From Paramyrothecium sp. XJ0827 (lineage: Eukaryota > Ascomycota > Sordariomycetes > Hypocreales > Stachybotryaceae): a stretch of 64,000 nucleotides of DNA. Position 1 is the first letter of the stretch. Each line of letters starts with the position of its first letter. Shown in pieces: positions 54,231 through 64,000 of this stretch. A program made the translations under genes and the position numbers. The DNA is taken from the NCBI GenBank assembly GCA_020881915.1, contig JAJFPB010000004.1:2666001-2730000 (forward strand), read 5' to 3'. The notes under the pieces are model-generated. The model saw only the letters and a program-made list of their open reading frames with translations, was not told where the DNA came from and searched no databases.

Positions 54231-55749
54231 ATGAGGTCTGCTCCCGTGGTTGTGGCCGTAGCCTGCCTTTTAGGCAGCACAGCAGCTGCGCCGACTTCAA
54301 TGAAACATCTTCTTGCGCGAGAGGTTGAGGCTGCGGATTCCATGAACCTGGCTCACTCACCAGCTTCCCGAATGAGTACGGATGATCTGTCTGCTACCGA
54401 TGTTCAAGGCAGTCACTCAGCCTCTGATCCCACTAGTATGAACCTCGAAGAACTCTTCAGGTCCCTCTTGAAAAAGAGAGATCTTGCCATGATGGAAACG
54501 ACAATGATGGAGACTGTCAAGAACGATATCGTGGCTCAGCTTCAAGGTCGTTTGCGTGCCGTTTTGGGCGAGGGCAATGAAGAGAAGAGACAGCAACTTG
54601 AAATAGTTTTGCGAAAGATCGTCGACGAAGCCACCGACCTTAGGACAGGGTCGATGAAGAGAAGCGAGATGGCCGCAATGGCAGATAACACTGGCCTTCT
54701 GGGCGGTCTGGTTAACGACCTACTGAGGCTATTGGGGCTTAGCAGCAACACTGCTACCTCGGATGGACAAAGTACGAGTGGCCTTATAGGCACGCTGCTG
54801 GACACCCTCGGATTGAGTGGTAATGGCCAAGGGCTCCTTGGGGCCCTTCTCGGAGGATCAAATAGACCTAACTCTACTCCAACAGGCACTAGTCCGACAC
54901 CAACACCCACACAGGTCGTAGCCAAGCCCTTCAACACGGCCAAGCCCGGCCTTTCTTTGATTCCTTTCCTCGGCCTCGGCCCATACTTTGGTCTTGGCAG
55001 TAACGGTCTTGGAGGCTTGTTTGGCGGCCTGTCGACCAGCTCCCAAAGCGACACCTCGAGTACAGCACAGGCCTTCGGTGGACTTACAACCAGTATTGGA
55101 CCCTTCGGCAGCCTGCTTCGTCCTCTCGGCTCTGCAGGACGCAAGCGTGAGAATGCAGTGACGGAGAGCTCTGAGATGACCACGGATAGTATGGAAGACG
55201 TTGCGGCGGCCGTTGATGCTCAAATGGCCAATGAGGCTGAGATGGTCGGCGGTAATGTCGAGATCAACGAGGAGAACCTGATGGCTGAAGCCGCCGAGAT
55301 GATCAACGGAGCTCCTATGTCTGAGAATGCCAAGATGGCAGTTGACGCCGTGGTGACCGGGGCTGAGACGGATAAAGCCACCAGCAAGGACAACAAGAGT
55401 GGTCAAGACGAACGTGGTGAGGAGGTGGAAGTGGGTGAAAGCGAGGAGAAAGATGAGAAAATTGCCCGGGACAATGACAGCAGTCGTTCCGGCCTCATTG
55501 TCGGACCTCGACTCGCACATGTGGCCGAAGTTGTCAGTAAGTTAATAGCGCCTATGATATCTCTTCCCAACCATGAATCTAATTCCACATTCAGGCAGAG
55601 ATCTTGACGAGGTTACTCTCGCCTTGAATCCCATCATCGACGTCATTCCTGAACTTGCCGAGGTGGCTGAGGACTTGAAGGACGCTATTGCCGCCTTCCG
55701 TGAGGCTGCGACTGGCCTGGCCGACTTGGCCGAGGAGTTTGAAGACTGA
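54231..55749 (+). CDS. Predicted secreted Gly/Leu-rich protein of unknown function
   Basis: Two exons, 54231-55536 and 55595-55749, with a 58-bp intron (GTAAGT..TTCAG); 486 residues. Start MRSAPVVVAVACLLGSTAAA is a clear signal peptide with likely cleavage near residue 20. The mature protein has a Met/Glu-rich helical part (about 85-145), then a Gly/Leu-rich centre (about 150-310) with repeats like GLLGGLVNDLLRLLGL, GLIGTLLDTLGLSG and GLGGLFGG. A Ser/Thr/Pro linker (TPTGTSPTPTPTQ) is a likely O-glycosylation site. The C-terminal half is acidic and Met/Ala/Glu-rich (EMVGGNVEINEENLMAEAAEM), and the last exon is amphipathic (IIDVIPELAEVAEDLKDAI). No Cys-rich effector pattern or enzyme motif. Function unknown; location outside the cell or in the wall is inferred. 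Confidence 0.8.
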
Positions 55750-56462
55750 AGAAAAGTCCAGCGGAAATTAGAGCTGCGCAGGTTGTGAGAGAGACGTTCG
55801 CCGTATGATCGCAGGAAGTCCTCCATATGGTCCACTGGCTGGATATTGGGAGCCCGAAGGTGGCTTCCGACCATGATTCCAGGATGAAGGGGGCTTTCAG
55901 GCCTAACTGACGTCGCAGTCTCCACCAGATTACGACAGATGATCGTATATTCGGTCTGGGACAGGACCAGACCAGTATCGAGACTAATCACAACGCCTAC
56001 ATAATACAATGATCCATGTTATTCAAATGATGTGTGAAGAATGGTTATTTGAGGTCCATTCTCGTGAACTGATGTTGCATGACGTTGAAGATTTTACGAC
56101 ATGTAATACATCATATGTCCTTACGACCATTTGAACTATAAGTCCTCTGCAGGTCTATCTCAACTGCTGCTTCACAAAAGTAGCTGTCAAACTTGGGGGA
56201 TCACCGAATTTATCGAGGATACAGGTTTAAAATCAAGCTTTATTAACTTTCTACTCCAGTAGATGTACTTAACGCCCCCTATGACAAGTCGAAGGACAAA
56301 CGAAGAAAGAGGCCATCAAGTAATATGCTATAGATCTCACTCAATAATAATCGAAGACGGCCCACACTCTGCTAGGATGTGCAGTCGGATCTAGCAAATA
56401 ACTGCAGGCGCAAACTTAACCACAAATCGAGTAGACGCAAAGAGATATTGGCACACGGGCTA
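55750..56462. other. Intergenic gap
   Basis: 713 bp. Contains the 3' flank of the secreted-protein gene. A minus frame at 55542-56009 overlaps its last exon in antisense and is not supported. Nothing else is seen. Confidence 0.45.
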
Positions 56463-56687
56463 CTACTGCAGGGGGGTAGCAGCGCTTCCTCTGCGCTTCA
56501 CATCCCGCTTCGCCTTCTTGATCTCCTTTCGTAGATCGTCGACGGCCTCATCGTATTCTGGAAAGGTCTCGCTACGTATGATAGCCCTGACATGTTCCTC
56601 GCCCCTGGTCTTGTCAGCGTGGACAGAGCCTGTGGGCTGGGAACGTCTCTGGTCACGACGCCATAAGAGGAAGTTGAGGCAGAACAT
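56463..56687 (-). CDS. Possible small protein, 74 residues
   Basis: Single frame with ATG at 56687 (MFCLNFLLWRRDQRR). After a short hydrophobic start the rest is highly charged: RGEEHVRAIIRSETFPEYDEAVDDL, then REIKKAKRD-type helix (KEIKKAKRDVKRRG). The composition is protein-like and the frame stays open upstream, but length is small and I recognise no family. It could be a short membrane-anchored peptide or a chance frame. Confidence 0.35.
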   Translation of the reverse strand: MFCLNFLLWRRDQRRSQPTGSVHADKTRGEEHVRAIIRSETFPEYDEAVDDLRKEIKKAKRDVKRRGSAATPLQ

Positions 56688-57336
56688 CGTAACTGATTGA
56701 GGTTGATGCGATATGCAGAATGCCTTTATCGGGTTGAGTTCAGTGTCGGTCCCACAGTAGTACAAGCGTCAATGCAGTTGCTCTCTTGATGCTTCAGAAA
56801 CGAAAATGCACCATCTCATAATTGCCGAGAGGAAACTGTCTGAAATAGTTGCTGATGTTAATGAATCTGGTCAATGAGATTGTTTGCAAGTGGCCCGTTT
56901 GACATAAAGAGAACAAGAAACAATGCCTGTGTTCTGAACGACAAAGGATAGATATTAAAAACTTCAATGAGTGCGACACTGTTAATGGAAACAACTCTCT
57001 CATGTCAAACAACGGGCTTTTTCAAGAACACAAAAGCTTTCGACTGTACAGTACACAAAGCCCACAAACCGGACAAGCGGTTGTCAGTTGGAACAAGTCA
57101 TAGAGAGCTTGAACAACTGGACTTGGGTGCAAGGTGTTGAACAGTGAAAACATGAATTCTTCCAACTCCTCTATGAGATCTAGAAATGAAGCGATATATA
57201 TAAATACTGAATCCTCCACATGGAAGTACAAATCCGAGAGTCCAACAGCGAGACCAAGACAACGCTTGAACCGAGCCGTGAAACCAAAAGCTGCAAGTTG
57301 ATACTGAATTGAAAGAACACCAGTCACTTGGGCAAG
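56688..57336. other. Intergenic gap
   Basis: 649 bp between divergent frames. Minus frames at 56794-57012 and 57022-57372 are not convincing. It should hold the promoter of the gene at 57337. Confidence 0.4.
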
Positions 57337-58137
57337 ATGTGCTATCGACTCTCGCGTTTCAAATGCGGCCACCTACTGCACAAGCGCATCAGGTGTGAAA
57401 AGTCCAAGACACCGTTCCGAATCTTGAATGAGCTGCTCTTTAACGATTACGGTTGCAAGAAAATGTTGAGCACCGTCCACCAGCTCCGCAAGTGCTGCGC
57501 AGGCTGCAAGCACCTGTGGCGCGAAGAACAGAGAGGTAAGACCAAGCAGTCGGGACCATTTGCGGAGCAGAACATTCGACGGGTTAACGCAACGAACGTT
57601 CCACAGGCACAACCACAACTCGCTAGGTCCAACACCTTCCAGCTGCAGCCGGAAGACTATATCTCCGGCTTTAACAGTTTTGACATGATATTCGAAGCGC
57701 ACCAGGACTTTCGAGCGGCTAAAGATGACACAGGGTCCAGTCGCGTTGCGGTGCGACCCACGAAGGCCCAACGAACAGACACTACAATGGCGGTCGTCGA
57801 AGCTCCACTGTCTGGACGGCTCAAGCCCAGACCGCAGCCGCCTCGCAAGCTGACCAAGCCCAGACCGCAGCCACCTCACCAGCAGGTCAAGCCCAGACCG
57901 CAGCCGCCTCGCCAGCAGATCACCACCCCGACACACAAACGGGGGCCAAGCGCTACGAGCTTGCTACTTAAGAAGGTCACCAGCCAGACTTCCGAGTCCT
58001 CGAGCTCCGATGGACGCAATTTCCTGAACAGGCTGAGGCTCCGACACGTTCCCTCATCTGATTCGTTCATAAGCCCCCGAGCGATAGTTGCTGAACAAGG
58101 GAATTCGTCGGTTTACTCCAAAGACTACCGAGACTAG
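57337..58137 (+). CDS. Cys-rich/Pro-rich protein with 11-residue tandem repeats, unknown function
   Basis: Single exon of 266 residues; ATG at 57337 (MCYRLSRFKCGHLLHKRIRCEK), with an alternative non-ATG upstream extension ignored. The N-terminal 60 residues carry Cys/His spaced like a small zinc-binding or disulfide module (CY...FKCGHLLH...RCEK...CKK...KCCAGCKHLW). A Gln-rich linker follows. Three tandem 11-residue units KPRPQPPRKLT, KPRPQPPHQQV and KPRPQPPRQQI (about 163-195) form a Pro/Arg stretch that could bind SH3-type partners. The C-terminus is Ser-rich and basic. The N-terminal pattern resembles short hypothetical proteins of other filamentous fungi, but I cannot name a function. Confidence 0.68.
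   Translation: MCYRLSRFKCGHLLHKRIRCEKSKTPFRILNELLFNDYGCKKMLSTVHQLRKCCAGCKHLWREEQRGKTKQSGPFAEQNIRRVNATNVPQAQPQLARSNTFQLQPEDYISGFNSFDMIFEAHQDFRAAKDDTGSSRVAVRPTKAQRTDTTMAVVEAPLSGRLKPRPQPPRKLTKPRPQPPHQQVKPRPQPPRQQITTPTHKRGPSATSLLLKKVTSQTSESSSSDGRNFLNRLRLRHVPSSDSFISPRAIVAEQGNSSVYSKDYRD
57823..57921 (+). repeat. 33-bp tandem repeat inside a coding region, three units
   Basis: Units begin at 57823, 57856 and 57889, each starting AAGCCCAGACCGCAGCC and differing at a few sites. The 33-bp period keeps frame and encodes KPRPQPP-type units. Unit number could vary between strains. Confidence 0.85.
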
Positions 58138-58450
58138 ATTGCACGGACAAGGCGACCGTATGGTGACATTTTACCTCATTGGAAAACGGCGTTTGAATTT
58201 TGGGTTTAGATTGATAGATGCCAGCGGTGCTGGAATCTTTGAAGTTATATGCAATTGACTGAACATGGTATCTCTCATACTTTTCCTACCGTGGTGGATG
58301 GCTTTTTGTAATGTCTTGACTAGCCAACGTGATGTTCCTGATTGATAATGGTGCTATGAACTGGTGTTCTCCCTGTCACGGAGTGCGTCCGTCGTTCGTG
58401 GTGTGGAGTTTGTGTTGTGCCCGGAGCTAAAGGGTAGCTGTTGATGGGGT
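58138..58450. other. Convergent intergenic gap
   Basis: 313 bp between convergent stops; likely terminators only. Confidence 0.45.
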
Positions 58451-59170
58451 TCATTGAGCCTTTCCGGACTTTGATTGCGACCTGAACTTCGCAATCTCGA
58501 CCTCGACGGCTTTCTGGACGCGGGCCTGCAGCTCTCGGCGGTAGCCCAGCATGAAGAGCATCTCGAGCCAGACGAACATGGGTGCCAGAAAGATGGCCTG
58601 GACGAGGTTGTCCAGCAGAGCGGGCGCGCGTCCTTCAAAGACGCCATGGCCAATGAACTGGGCAATCCAGGACACAACGTGGACGATCAAGGCGACTTGA
58701 AAGGTGGAGTCAGGATTCTGCAGGCGCAGGAAATTGGTGAAGGCGGTGCTGCCGAGGCAAATGAGAGCCAAGGCGGTGCCGGCAACAGGCTCCAACAGCA
58801 CGTAAAGGGAGGCATAAAGCAGAGCGGCGATGGTGCCCAGGTTGAGATCTAGGTAGGGAATGGTGGCCCAGGCTGGAGTAGGAATCAACGTGCCGGTGTA
58901 TGTTGCCTGAGTCCGTGGGTCAGTATAAGTCTGCTCGAGCCGAGGTGGAGCCCTGGCCGGCGGGAGGGGGACGGTACCATGCAGAAGGCTGAGAATAGGA
59001 TTGGTAGCACGCATAGCATATGTATGGCCACATTGACGGCATTATGGTGATATGCGCCATACTAAGGCAGGGAGACGTAGCACCGGAGGTCAGCCAGGCA
59101 AACGCCACATGTCACAACGTGATGCCAAGGTACTCACAAAGGTGAGGTGCTTCTCCAGATTGAGCGACAT
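58451..59170 (-). CDS. MPO1: MPO1-like 2-hydroxy fatty acid dioxygenase (DUF962)
   Basis: Three exons: 59170-59138, 59061-58978 and 58906-58451; 190 residues. The first exon is only 11 codons (MSLNLEKHLTF) and joins in frame to YGAYHHNAVNVAIHMLCV, the family's N-terminal His motif. The second junction gives FCM|ATYTGTLIPTPAW. Four or so membrane segments follow. A further His cluster lies in VHVVSWIAQFIGHGVFEGRAPALLDNL. The C-terminal tail is charged (VEVEIAKFRSQSKSGKAQ). Known role for yeast Mpo1 (YGL010w): an ER Fe(II) dioxygenase that removes one carbon from 2-hydroxy fatty acids during phytosphingosine breakdown. The His residues expected to hold iron are present. Activity here is inferred. 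Confidence 0.9.
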
Positions 59171-61167
59171 GATTTATGTTGAGCAGATGGACCCGCGCGC
59201 CGCTGGGTCCGGCCAGTTGTTCAGACGGGCAGTCCGGGAGTGGGGAAAAAAAAGGGGGGGGGAGGAAAGGGACGAAGGAAAGAAGGAAAGAAGGAAAGTA
59301 AAAAAGGCGCTGCTCAGATACCGACGGGTCTGGGGCTCGGCGATGGAGGTGGAAGGACAAGAGAGGGACCAGGCGCTGTTGTGCGGTGATGTTGCAAAAG
59401 CAGCATCATTAAATGATGTTGATGGAGTGAATTGTGTTGGGGGCTCGCGGCTCGAATACGGAGGCCAGCCTTCAAGGGAACCACCTGCCTCCCACAGTGG
59501 ACGTGGGGCTACGGGGTTTCGGACCAACCTCGAAAGTCTCGACCCCAGTGCCGCAACCTTACGCCAGTCACTCGTCCTTAGAAGCGAACTCAAGCTCCAA
59601 CGGCAGCCTCGGGTAACGCCGACTCAGTGACAGAGAGGAGGACTATATTAAGACACTGGGGGAGAGAGCACCAAATATTGAGGGTGCTGCCGAAGAACAT
59701 GCTTTGTGTCGGAGCTTTTGCGAGACGTTGGCTCGCTCGGTGGTTCCACTCGGGAACTAGACGATGATGCCTGTCACCTCGCCGTAAAGGTGTCGCGTGT
59801 CCATACGAAGGTTCGCAGTTTGAGCCCAGTATCATGTTCTCATGGTTGGAATCGTTGAGCAACACGGCCTTGATCTTTCGGTACTCAATGCGGACACGAC
59901 AACCAGGACAGCTTTTCTTGGCTGTTGTTTAGATTCTGCCTTTGTGTTTTGCCCATCAAGGAATGCGAGCCGCAATGTTACTTTTGACAGGCAGAATTTT
60001 GGGACATTCATGGATAGCACAAGCAAGGATTAACTGCAAACTGCAAAGGTCATTGTCAGCGACTGTCTAGGCGTGCATGTAGCAGACATGACCGAGGTGC
60101 ATATTATGTCCGCCGACCTAAGGTAGCGTCGCAAGATCCTTTTGGTAGGTAGATACCTAGCATCTATCCGCTCTTGCGTTACTTTTTACAAAATATAAAC
60201 TTGAATACATTCCATGTGAGAATGGCGGCTTTCAAGCCGTGGTTACAGCTGGGTTGTGAAGATACTTGATTATGCAAGTACCGTGGCACTGTTCTTGTGC
60301 TAGAATCTCACAGAATGTTTACCTCAAAGAGCTTTCAAGGTACCTATGGTAGGTACCTTTACTCGGAAACACTTCGCGGCTTGTGTAAAGCCCGGAAATC
60401 AGCATTCGTATGAACTATTAAATCTAATAACTTAAAGTGGCCGAACATATTAACCTGCTCCCTAACGGTTTGGCTTCGGGCAAACACCTGATCCTCTGGG
60501 CTCACTGAGCTGTGGAAGATACTAAGACGAGGCAGAGAGTGGTAGGCCATGTTTGCAAGCTTTGTTGCTCTGCCTCCCCCCTGTACCTCGAGAATCTTGG
60601 TGCGCAAAGCTTCTCGAAGTACGGGAGCTAAGGCACGGTACGTACCTTACCTTCGAGGCAGCACGGAGGTCAGGTAAGGTACGTACCCCCCTGGGTCTAA
60701 ACCACCTGTGCGAATGAGACTTTCTATCAGCCTCGTCGCCTTGTCCAAGTCCTTGTCTTCCTGCTCTCGACCCTCATCGCAGCTCCACCATTCCACTGCT
60801 TTCCGCGCCCTGTCCTTTCTCTCTCCCAGCGCCGAGGAGCCAGGTGCGCGTTTCTGAGGGATCGTTGCCGCAGCGCAGCGTCTTCGCGATCGCTCCTTAG
60901 CTTTCCCTCCGCGAGACTCGTCCGGCTCCAATCGACCCCCATCAATCGTTGTTTTGACCAGGCCTCCAGGCTGAGACGAATTGCTGGTCACATTCGCGCC
61001 TTACACTGTTACATTCGAGGACAAGATCCTGCACCATTGCCGAGGACTCGGGTCGGAACACGAGCGACTCGACGCCGGACACATAGTCTTTCTTTGCGAA
61101 CGCGTATCAGAAGCATTACGTATAGACACAGCGGCCAGCGCCCTTCTTGCGCCGAGACTCGCCCATC
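59171..61167. promoter_or_regulatory. Divergent intergenic region between MPO1 and RPB7
   Basis: Nearly 2 kb between divergent start codons. Features seen: a poly-A/poly-G stretch and an AAGG microsatellite at about 59245-59300 close to the MPO1 start; GGTACC-type motifs at 60340-60360 (AAGGTACCTATGGTAGGTACC) and 60637-60690 (ACGGTACGTACCTTACC, GGTAAGGTACGTACC). The last 450 bp before 61168 form a long RPB7 leader/promoter. Frames inside it (60647-60991, 61009-61557) are antisense or out of frame and unconvincing. Confidence 0.45.
59271..59299 (+). repeat. AAGG/GAAA purine microsatellite
   Basis: Imperfect (GAAGGAAA)n run about 100 bp upstream of the MPO1 start codon, next to A8 and G9 homopolymers. 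Likely length-variable. Confidence 0.7.
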
Positions 61168-61859
61168 ATGTTCTTCCTCTACAACATGGAGCGCAGGGTC
61201 ACCCTGCATCCCTCGTACTTTGGACGCAACATGCATGACCTCGTCACGAGCAAGCTTCTCAAAGACGTGGAGGGCACTTGCGCCGGAAACTACTACATTA
61301 TCTCCATCATGGACACCTTTGACATCTCCGAAGGCCGCATTCTCCCTGGAAACGGACTGGCCGAGTTCACCGTAGGATATCGCGCGGTCGTGTGGCGGCC
61401 GTTCAAGGGGGAGACGGTAAGGGCGCATCCAGAAAGCGATTTGCGAGAGGCGCGCGAGGATCTGACACCAGGCTAGGTCGATGCTGTCGTCTACTCTGTC
61501 AACCCGCAGGGCTTTTTCGCCCAAGCTGGACCGCTGCGACTGTTCGTATCGGCCCATGTATGTTGCCTTAACACCGTCGTGATCTAGACCTTGAATGTTG
61601 ACAAAGGATCAAAAAGTTGATACCAAGCGATATCAAATGGGATCCCAACGGCACCCCCCCACAGTTCACGAACAACGAAGACACTACGATCGAGCCGGGA
61701 ACCCACGTGCGCGTCAAAATTATCGGAACACGGTCCGAGGTGGGAGAGATGTGGGCTATTGGCAGCATCAAAGAGGATTATCTAGGGTACACCGCATGCC
61801 ATCTCGTTGAGGCGTTTTCGTTGCTAACGTTGGCCATTTGCAGATGTCTAGCAGATTGA
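61168..61859 (+). CDS. RPB7: RNA polymerase II subunit Rpb7
   Basis: Four exons: 61168-61416, 61477-61557, 61617-61786 and 61844-61859; 171 residues, the same length as yeast Rpb7. Start MFFLYNMERRVTLHPSYFG is the family's hallmark. The N-terminal tip domain (1-80) contains KLLKDVEGTC and GYRAVVWRPFKGE; the C-terminal S1/OB domain contains VNPQGFFAQAGPLRLFVSAH and WAIGSIKEDYLG, ending CLAD. The last coding exon has 16 nt and is needed to reach the stop. Known role: with Rpb4 it forms the detachable stalk of Pol II, which binds nascent RNA and links transcription with mRNA decay. Confidence 0.95.
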
Positions 61860-62863
61860 TTGTGATCCTCATACGCAAGCAAGCCAGCTCGGAGTATGAG
61901 AGCGCATGGCCCTCCGAGTCGAGCCTCAAGGAAAGCTGACCACGCCATGGGACGGTGCACTCACAATCCGCTGAAAACGACTGGAGCATCGTACTTGGTC
62001 GTTGCCTTTTTATTCCTGCACACAACGGAGATTTCACCAACTGCGGACTCAAATTCGCCACTGCAAAAGCATCGACATCTAATATCATCTGGATTTCGCA
62101 TTTTCGGAGAGCCGGCGCCACTTGCACCGCTTTGGCTCTATATAGACAAAGATGAAGGCGAGCTGAAGAAGCGCAGTTATACCCATCATGCGGTAAGGTT
62201 ACGGAGAAAACGAATTTTTTTCTTGGAGAATAGACCTTCTGGGGCCTCGTCAGTGGCGGTGTAGCTTTGCCAGATATACCTATAGACGAAGAAAGCAAGC
62301 TTCTGTCGTGCATGGGCGCCTCCTGCAGCAGTGTCGAGATGGATCAGGTTTCTTTTCGTGTCCAGGAAATGATTGATTCAGCATTGAAATCCAGCTAAAA
62401 CCCCGTCGCGGGATCAGAGCTTCCCCTGCAGCCGGATACGGCGCACCCTGGGGCAACAAAAGGTAAAGATAGGTTTAAGGATCCGGCGATCGGAACGGCC
62501 CCCCCTCGCATCCCATCCAACCCCACCGGGATATTCCCCATCCAGCCAACCATCATCATACTTGTGTGTTGACAATCCCCGGTGCTGGAGATTCCTGACC
62601 TCCTAAGACACAAGCTCTTCCCCCGGAAAATAGAACAATTTATACTTTCAAGGTAGGCACCTTAAGCTCGAGCCTTTTCGTCCTCCGTCCAAAGACAAAG
62701 CGGAGCACCCCTCGGCCTAATCCAATCTAATCCGGGTGCTGGCCCCTCGGCTCTGGCAACCCAGCATCCCCGATCACCCTCCAGTGCTGCTCCAGTCCAG
62801 TCAAGCACGTACCACAGTATTACAGCCCCGCTTTGCGGAGGTAGTGAGACAGTGCTTCCAACG
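61860..62863. other. Intergenic gap
   Basis: About 1 kb between RPB7 and the aldolase gene on the same strand. Contains the RPB7 3' flank and the aldolase promoter. Frames at 61768-62313 (minus) and 61896-62264 (plus) overlap and have no recognisable content. Confidence 0.45.
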
Positions 62864-63995
62864 ATGAACATTCTTAGTAGAGCATCACCGTCTCGTCGCA
62901 TCCTCACACTCGCTTCACGATACACCGTAGCGCCTGGCAGTGTGTCTGGATCTAGAAGACTTGCCGCGATGGAGGCTTCCAACAAACTCAAGACCGCCTT
63001 CAAGGAGGGCAGAACGTCTTTGGGCATGTGGCAGATGATTCCGGGGGCCAATGTTTCCAGGATCCTAGCACGGACGGGAGTGGATTGGGTCTTGGTGGAC
63101 TGTGAGCATGGCAACATTGACGGTATGCGGTCCGATAGGAGGATAGGATCTGCTTGTTGAAACTAACGTGGTATAGACGGAGCAATGCACGAAGCCGTGC
63201 CTGCGATAGCAGCGCTGGGAGTCTCGCCACTTGTGAGATTACCAGACATGCAACCATGGATGATAAAGCGTAAGCAACTCATTCTCGAACGCACCGCGCT
63301 TTCTCGCAGCTGACCATGGCACAGGAGCTCTTGACAGCGGAGCACACGGAGTAAGAATCCCACATCATAAAAACGAGATCAATCATCTTGGACTCATCTT
63401 GGACTTAGATCTTAGTACCTCTGTTGCGAACTGTGGATGAGGCCAAGCAGCTTGTACAGGCCGCCAAGTTCCCTCCCAGAGGACAACGAGGCTTCGGCTC
63501 ACCGCTTGCCATGGAGCGGTTCAACCCTGTTCCCACCTTCACCGAGTACCTGCAGCAGGCCAACGACGCCTTGCTGACAATGGTGCAAATCGAAACTCGG
63601 GAAGCCCTTGAGGCTGTGGATGAGATTGCCGCCGTCGATGGAATTGATGTACTCTTCATTGGGCCATTTGATCTAGGTAAGGCACAACGTCCCTGGCGCG
63701 ACGGTCATGGCCAGTCTGACTATTTCTAGGAAACAACATCGGACACCCCATCTTGAATGGAGTGGTAGCGCCGGAGCTCAAAGAAGCTCTCAAGAAGATC
63801 CTTACGGCTGCGCGCAAGGCTGGCAAGAAGTGCGGCATCTACGCCAGCAGCGGCGAACAGGCAAGGCAGTTCAAGGAACAGGGATTCGACATGATGAATG
63901 TCGCGACGGACCACACCATCCTCGAGTACGTTGTAACCGAACAGCTAAACATTGCGCAAGGGGGCGCGCAGGCTTCGAAGAGTGGGTCATACTAG
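62864..63995 (+). CDS. HpcH/HpaI-type aldolase family protein
   Basis: Five exons: 62864-63122, 63177-63269, 63325-63350, 63409-63676 and 63730-63995; 303 residues. The N-terminus (MNILSRASPSRRILTLASRY) is Arg/Ser-rich and may be a mitochondrial presequence; an internal start at MEASNKLKTAF is possible. The TIM-barrel core has GMWQMIPGANVSRILA, DWVLVDCEHGNID|DGAMHEAVPAI, SPLVRLPD, RALDSGAHG|ILVPLLRTVDEAKQLV, RGFGSPLAM, VQIETREALEAVDEIA and VLFIGPFDL|GNNIGHP. The metal-binding Glu/Asp (QIE, and the GPFDL Asp) and the catalytic Arg region (VRLPD, RGFG) are present. The family cleaves or forms 4-hydroxy-2-oxo acids with pyruvate as one partner. The substrate here is unknown. The stop lies five bases from the window edge. 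Confidence 0.92.
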
Positions 63996-64000
63996 AAAGG

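Noticed and set aside
1..64000. CRISPR array, rRNA, tRNA or biosynthetic gene cluster
   Set aside because: No regularly spaced repeats, no rRNA-like sequence, no convincing tRNA B-box/acceptor pairing found by eye, and no NRPS, PKS, terpene synthase or cytochrome P450 genes.

Overview
This window is nuclear DNA of a filamentous ascomycete, most likely a sordariomycete and perhaps Hypocreales (inference from protein style and gene structure, not from a search). Genes are monocistronic, lie on both strands and carry short introns of about 45-150 bp with GT..AG ends and CTAAC/CTGAC-like branch sites. Intergenic DNA is 0.1-3.4 kb long and holds islands of a GGTACC-centred motif and a few AT-rich, RIP-like repeat remnants. 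I rebuilt splice structures by hand. Every exon junction given keeps frame and joins residues that fit the protein family where one is recognised.

Layout: the 3' end of erg26 (2-478); an LRG1-type LIM-RhoGAP gene (1541-5198, minus); a gene-poor gap; a membrane protein with a degenerate alpha/beta-hydrolase domain (8159-9789, minus); a small conserved protein (10675-11214, minus); a gap; a fungal_trans_2-type regulator rebuilt from four exons (14096-15680, minus); a conserved protein (16520-17248); a tandem-UBC E2 enzyme rebuilt from eight exons (17795-19536, minus); a decayed island of AT-rich repeats holding a frameshifted RSE1/SF3B3 fragment (19.5-22.8 kb); RFC2 (22997-24318); a coiled-coil protein (24442-26007, minus); BRR2 (26768-33454); a PWWP chromatin protein (34129-36211); ORC3 (37112-39579); a small conserved protein (40376-40816); SEC66 (41192-42016, minus); NPL4 (42875-45054); a second decayed gap; the mitochondrial arginine-specific carbamoyl-phosphate synthase large chain (47137-50945, minus); a 3.3-kb gap; a secreted Gly/Leu-rich protein (54231-55749); a Cys/Pro-rich protein with 33-bp repeats (57337-58137); an MPO1-like protein (58451-59170, minus); RPB7 (61168-61859); and a HpcH/HpaI-type aldolase (62864-63995).

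Most genes are housekeeping: DNA replication (RFC2, ORC3), splicing (BRR2), transcription (RPB7), chromatin (PWWP), ubiquitin/Cdc48 (tandem E2, NPL4), secretion (SEC66), sterol, sphingolipid and arginine metabolism, and Rho/cell-wall signalling. They do not form one pathway. I see no biosynthetic cluster, CRISPR array, rRNA or convincing tRNA. The most unusual items are the tandem-UBC E2, the RSE1 pseudogene between two copies of a degraded repeat, and the dispersed repeat family sharing a TTTGCTCACC-like edge.
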